DNA of 64,000 bases from JAVBJV01 sp031555315 (GTDB taxonomy: Bacteria > Pseudomonadota > Alphaproteobacteria > Acetobacterales > Acetobacteraceae), in assembly GCA_031555315.1 (NCBI GenBank), contig JAVBUO010000020.1, forward strand, positions 62,001 to 126,000, written 5' to 3'. Shown here piece after piece: positions 61,092 to 64,000 of this stretch (the first letter of the stretch is position 1; each line of letters starts with the position of its first letter). The translations under genes and the position numbers were made by a program. Below the pieces are notes generated by a model that did no database searches, was not told the DNA's origin, and saw nothing but the letters and a program-made list of their open reading frames with translations.

Positions 61092-62891
61092 TCAGTGGGT
61101 TTCGGCCCAGGTCGTGCCGATGTCGTAAGACCCGGCGAGCGGGCAGCGGACGTTCAGACGGCGTCCGGCTTCGGTGATGCTTTCGGCGAAGCTGCGGCCG
61201 ACGTCCTCGGCGATGTCGGGGCGGCATTCGATCTGCACTTCGTCGTGCACGTTGGCGCACAATGCGTAATCCACGCCGTGTATCCAGCCGCGTGTCGGCG
61301 CGACTTCGGTCATCCAGAGGGCCAGCGCCAGCTTCATGACAATCGCCCCACCGCCTTGCAGCAGCGTGTTGAGCGCGGCGTGGGATTTACGAACCGGCAA
61401 TCGGCGGCCGTCGAGGGCGACCAGATAGCCGCGTTGTTTCACACGGGCTTCGATGGCTGCCGTCAGACGATCGATGCCGATCATCGTTCTGGCGATGGCC
61501 GCACGGACTTTCTTGCCGACAATCCGATCGCCCGCTTTCGGGACCGGTGTGTCAGCGGTGCGGCAGCCGTCCTTTAACGTCGCGCCGAGCTTCATGTCGG
61601 ATGCGCCATACATCAGCGCATACAGGATGGTCTTTGCACCATCGCGGCCACAGTCGCCGATCGGTTTCAGCGCGGCGGCGTTGGCGGAATGGATGTCGGT
61701 GGCGTCTTCCTTCTTGCCGTTCAGCAGCCGGTCGGTGAATGCGCCCTTGTCGTAGGCGGCCAGGTAGTGGGCGAGCATCCGGGCTTCAAGACCCTCGGCG
61801 TCGCAGCCGACCAGCTTCCAGCCGGGACGGGATTTCCACAGGCTGCGCATCCGCCTGTCCTTGTCTACCTGCGCGACGTTGGGCCTGAAATGCGACATGC
61901 GACCCGTTGCCGCACCGAGCGGGTTGACGCGTCCGTGAATGCGGCCCGTCGGGCGGACCAGCTTCAGCCAGCCGTTCTCACCGTCGGCGAGTTGCCCGAG
62001 TTTCTTCAGCGCGGTGAAGTAGCGCAGCAGAGCCCGGGCTTCCGGGTAGGGGAGCGGGGCGAGCACGTCGGCGTCGATCTTTGGCAGACCGCTGTCGGTG
62101 AAGTCCTTGGGTTTCCAGCCCAGCGACTTCAGCCGTTCCGCTGCCTGCTGACGCGATGCCGGATTGAAAATCTGCGTCGTCATGCGGACGATCGGCGCGC
62201 CCTTCTGGTAGCCGCGTTTCTTGTCGTCGCGCTTGGGGACGAACGGCACCTTGTCGATCGGCACGTCGATCGGCGGGAACACCGCCTGCAAATTGCGTTC
62301 GATCTGCTGAAGGCTTTCGCGCAGTTCAAGTTCCAGCGCCTGCGCGGCGGGAACATCCAGCAGGAACCCGTTCTGTTCCTGTTGCGCAATCGCCCAGGCG
62401 ACCTTGTGTTCGATGTCCAGCGCGCGTCCCCAGCCGTCGAGCTTGGCGATCTGCCGATGGTAGAGCGGGCGGGTGACCATGATGTCCTGCCGGGCGTAGT
62501 CCATCTTGGAATCGTCCCAGGTAGTCCAGTCGTCCGGCGGGGTTCCTTTCGGGATACCGAGGCGTTCGCCCCAGTCTTCCAGCGAATGGTTGCGTTCTTC
62601 CGGGTCCAGCAGACGGGCGGCGATCAGCGTGTCGAAAATCTGTTCGGGGCGCAGGGTGTCCGGGTAGAGGGTGTTGATGGCCCAGAGGTCGAAGCCGAGA
62701 CCGTTGTGGAAGACCACACGATCGGCACGCTGCAACCGTGCGATACCTTCGCTGATCGGTTTGTATCCAGGCAGGACATCGCAGTAGAGGTCCACGTCAG
62801 CGCCGTCGGCGCTGCCGATCTGCAATGTCCACAGGCGGGTCATTGTGTCGAGCAGGCCGTCGGTTTCGCAGTCGGCGATTTCGATAATCAT
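61092..62891 (-). CDS. Family A DNA polymerase (T7 gp5-like)
   Basis: This 599-residue enzyme replicates phage DNA. The 3'-5' exonuclease has Asp7/Glu9 in IADCETDGL and the YARQD motif at 132-136. The polymerase domain has motif A with Asp364 in VGCDAEGLEARM, motif B KTILYALMYGASD, and motif C HDEVQIE. Start overlaps the HNH gene stop (ATGA). Shorter than T7 gp5 (704), largely through the thumb region. Confidence 0.96.
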   Translation of the reverse strand: MIIEIADCETDGLLDTMTRLWTLQIGSADGADVDLYCDVLPGYKPISEGIARLQRADRVVFHNGLGFDLWAINTLYPDTLRPEQIFDTLIAARLLDPEERNHSLEDWGERLGIPKGTPPDDWTTWDDSKMDYARQDIMVTRPLYHRQIAKLDGWGRALDIEHKVAWAIAQQEQNGFLLDVPAAQALELELRESLQQIERNLQAVFPPIDVPIDKVPFVPKRDDKKRGYQKGAPIVRMTTQIFNPASRQQAAERLKSLGWKPKDFTDSGLPKIDADVLAPLPYPEARALLRYFTALKKLGQLADGENGWLKLVRPTGRIHGRVNPLGAATGRMSHFRPNVAQVDKDRRMRSLWKSRPGWKLVGCDAEGLEARMLAHYLAAYDKGAFTDRLLNGKKEDATDIHSANAAALKPIGDCGRDGAKTILYALMYGASDMKLGATLKDGCRTADTPVPKAGDRIVGKKVRAAIARTMIGIDRLTAAIEARVKQRGYLVALDGRRLPVRKSHAALNTLLQGGGAIVMKLALALWMTEVAPTRGWIHGVDYALCANVHDEVQIECRPDIAEDVGRSFAESITEAGRRLNVRCPLAGSYDIGTTWAETH

Positions 62892-63271
62892 GCTGATCCA
62901 CGTCGAAGGGTTTTTGCCAACCCCTCGACGAGAAGGATCAGCACATCATCCCCCCATCGACCGCGCGCTACGTTGTAGGCGTAGATGACCACCCGGCAGT
63001 TTGCGGGGGTGTATCCCTGCGAGGGATCGATGCGGTCGATGGAGGGGGCGAGGGGACGGGTGAAGCGGCGCGTCATCGCGGGCGTCAGATCGAACGCAAG
63101 GCCGGTGGCCTCGCAGTATCCGGCGGCGATGCGCGCGCAAACCCAGTCCCGGGTAAGCAGGAAAGGACGCTGTGCCTTGACGGCGCGGCGTTTGGCGGCG
63201 TTGAGGATGGCCGCGCTGCGGCCATGTGGTGTGTTGCGATAGGCAACCCGCCGCCGGTGCGGGGGATGCAT
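62888..63271 (-). CDS. HNH-like phage endonuclease
   Basis: A 127-residue protein. AAKRRAVKAQRPFLLTRDWV, GYCEATGLAFDLT and PSIDRIDPSQGYTPANCRVV match a family of short phage HNH/endonuclease VII-like proteins between replication genes. AGGAC lies 8 nt before ATG 63271. It may nick DNA during replication or act as a homing nuclease. Confidence 0.78.
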   Translation of the reverse strand: MHPPHRRRVAYRNTPHGRSAAILNAAKRRAVKAQRPFLLTRDWVCARIAAGYCEATGLAFDLTPAMTRRFTRPLAPSIDRIDPSQGYTPANCRVVIYAYNVARGRWGDDVLILLVEGLAKTLRRGSA

Positions 63272-63279
63272 GAGGTGTC

Positions 63280-64000
63280 CTAGAAGTCGGTGTTGGCGGT
63301 GGCGTCCGCGAATTCCGGCGCGTCGGTTTCGTTGAGAATGCCGGTCGTGGCGTCGTAGCGCAGGTGTCCGGCGATGCCGGTGATACCGACCATACGGTTC
63401 TTCAGAACGCGAAGCTGGATGTTGCAGCGGTCGCTTTCGTCTTCCGCCTGCTGATCGCGTTCCAGACCGATCACCAGATCGGAGATTTGCGCAATCCCCT
63501 GCGATCCGCGCAGGTCGGCCAGGCTGATCTTGCCGCCTTCCTCGTGCGCGGTGCCGCTGGTGCGACGCAGGTGACAGACCAGCAGCAGGATAACGCCGGT
63601 CTCTTCGACCAGGGCGCGCAGGCGTGTCATCACCCGGTCGATGGTCTTGCGTTCGTCGGAACCTTCGTCCATCCCTGAAACCACGATCGACAGATGGTCC
63701 AGGATCACCACGTCGCACCCGCATCCGACGATCAGATATTTGATCTTGGACAGCAGGTCGCCGTCGTCGAGCGAGCCGAAGTGATCGAACGTCCAGAACC
63801 TTCCGGTGCCCATGGTGGCCGCAAAGGCTTCCTTAAGTTCCGCCTGGTCCACCGCGTCGTCCAGCAGGGCGATGCGTTTGTGCAGGTGGCGACCGACGTA
63901 GTTCAGTGCGGTGCGCCCGACGTTTTCTTCCAGCGCCACATGTCCGACCGTGTGGCCCTTCATCAGCATGTCGTAACCGATCTCGCCGACGATGGTGGAC
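63280..64000 (-). CDS. Replicative helicase (T7 gp4-like), C-terminal part
   Basis: The 5' end is outside the window; the frame is open to base 64000. The visible 240 residues hold DnaB/gp4 RecA-core motifs: VVILDHLSIV (Walker B), LRALVEETGVILLLVCHLRR (H3 with catalytic His), SLADLRGSQGIAQISDLVIG and the Arg finger region (LKNRMVGITG). A TIVGEIGYDMLMKG segment lies at the edge. Whether a primase domain is fused cannot be seen. Confidence 0.92.
   Translation of the reverse strand, partial: STIVGEIGYDMLMKGHTVGHVALEENVGRTALNYVGRHLHKRIALLDDAVDQAELKEAFAATMGTGRFWTFDHFGSLDDGDLLSKIKYLIVGCGCDVVILDHLSIVVSGMDEGSDERKTIDRVMTRLRALVEETGVILLLVCHLRRTSGTAHEEGGKISLADLRGSQGIAQISDLVIGLERDQQAEDESDRCNIQLRVLKNRMVGITGIAGHLRYDATTGILNETDAPEFADATANTDF

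Larger units (their letters stand above)
27224..64000. mobile_element. Temperate T7-like podovirus prophage (left end to window edge)
   Basis: A tyrosine integrase lies next to a tRNA gene, followed by repressor and accessory modules. An essentially continuous leftward block then carries T7-type genes in T7 order: helicase, DNA polymerase, exonuclease, portal, scaffold, capsid, tail tubular A and B, internal virion proteins, tail fibre, lysis, terminases. All virion and replication frames are intact. The right end, attR and any phage RNA polymerase are outside the window. Confidence 0.95.

Overview
The window is high-GC DNA from an alphaproteobacterium, most likely an acetic acid bacterium or close relative (Acetobacteraceae). 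The basis is the lpd/xerC/transaldolase/priA neighbourhood, the proA-nadD-rsfS-rlmH order, the short HprK with RapZ and a permease-less PTS, and a lipoprotein of SDSDPYD-type repeats. The assignment is made from recognised protein families and gene order, not from a 16S gene.

Bases 1-27 kb are chromosome. In order: the end of the 2-oxoglutarate dehydrogenase E2 gene and lpdA; a leftward xerC-transaldolase pair; divergent priA; an AT-richer acyltransferase gene that looks inserted; Smr, XRE and MATE genes; an SDR oxidoreductase; a TSUP transporter, TIGR02186 protein and universal stress protein; a broken second TSUP gene; a NifU-like Fe-S protein; the leftward (small membrane protein)-proA-nadD-rsfS-rlmH group; ahcY with a notable palindrome and an RBS-masking hairpin in its leader; a cupin oxygenase; a repeat lipoprotein; and the leftward hprK-rapZ-EIIA-HPr-EI regulatory phosphotransfer cluster. 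An enoyl-CoA hydratase, a RidA-like protein and tRNA-Arg(CCT) follow. Two inverted copies of a roughly 155-bp structured repeat sit near 10.1 and 15.0 kb.

From the tRNA-Arg gene to the right edge (27.2-64 kb) lies one prophage that continues beyond the window. A tyrosine integrase abuts the tRNA. A leftward accessory block of small unknown genes follows, including a DUF4258/HTH toxin-antitoxin pair. Next come a rightward XRE repressor with two exported or membrane 'moron' proteins, and a HicAB pair. The rest, all on the minus strand, is a T7-like podovirus genome. Read in transcription order from the right edge it has: replicative helicase, HNH protein, family A DNA polymerase, nucleotidyltransferase, 5'-3' exonuclease, DUF3310 and small proteins; two hairpins; portal, scaffold, capsid, tail tubular A and B, internal virion proteins, a separate virion lysozyme, a tail fibre with a self-cleaving chaperone; then membrane/lysis genes, nested Rz/Rz1 and the two terminase subunits. 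No single-subunit RNA polymerase gene is visible; it could lie past base 64000.

The most interesting points are the temperate T7-like architecture with two TA modules and unknown lysogeny-region genes, the ahcY leader, the RsfS protein with a histone-H1-like tail, the inverted structured repeat, an apparent CTG-start nadD, and several genes under 35 codons with good ribosome binding sites.
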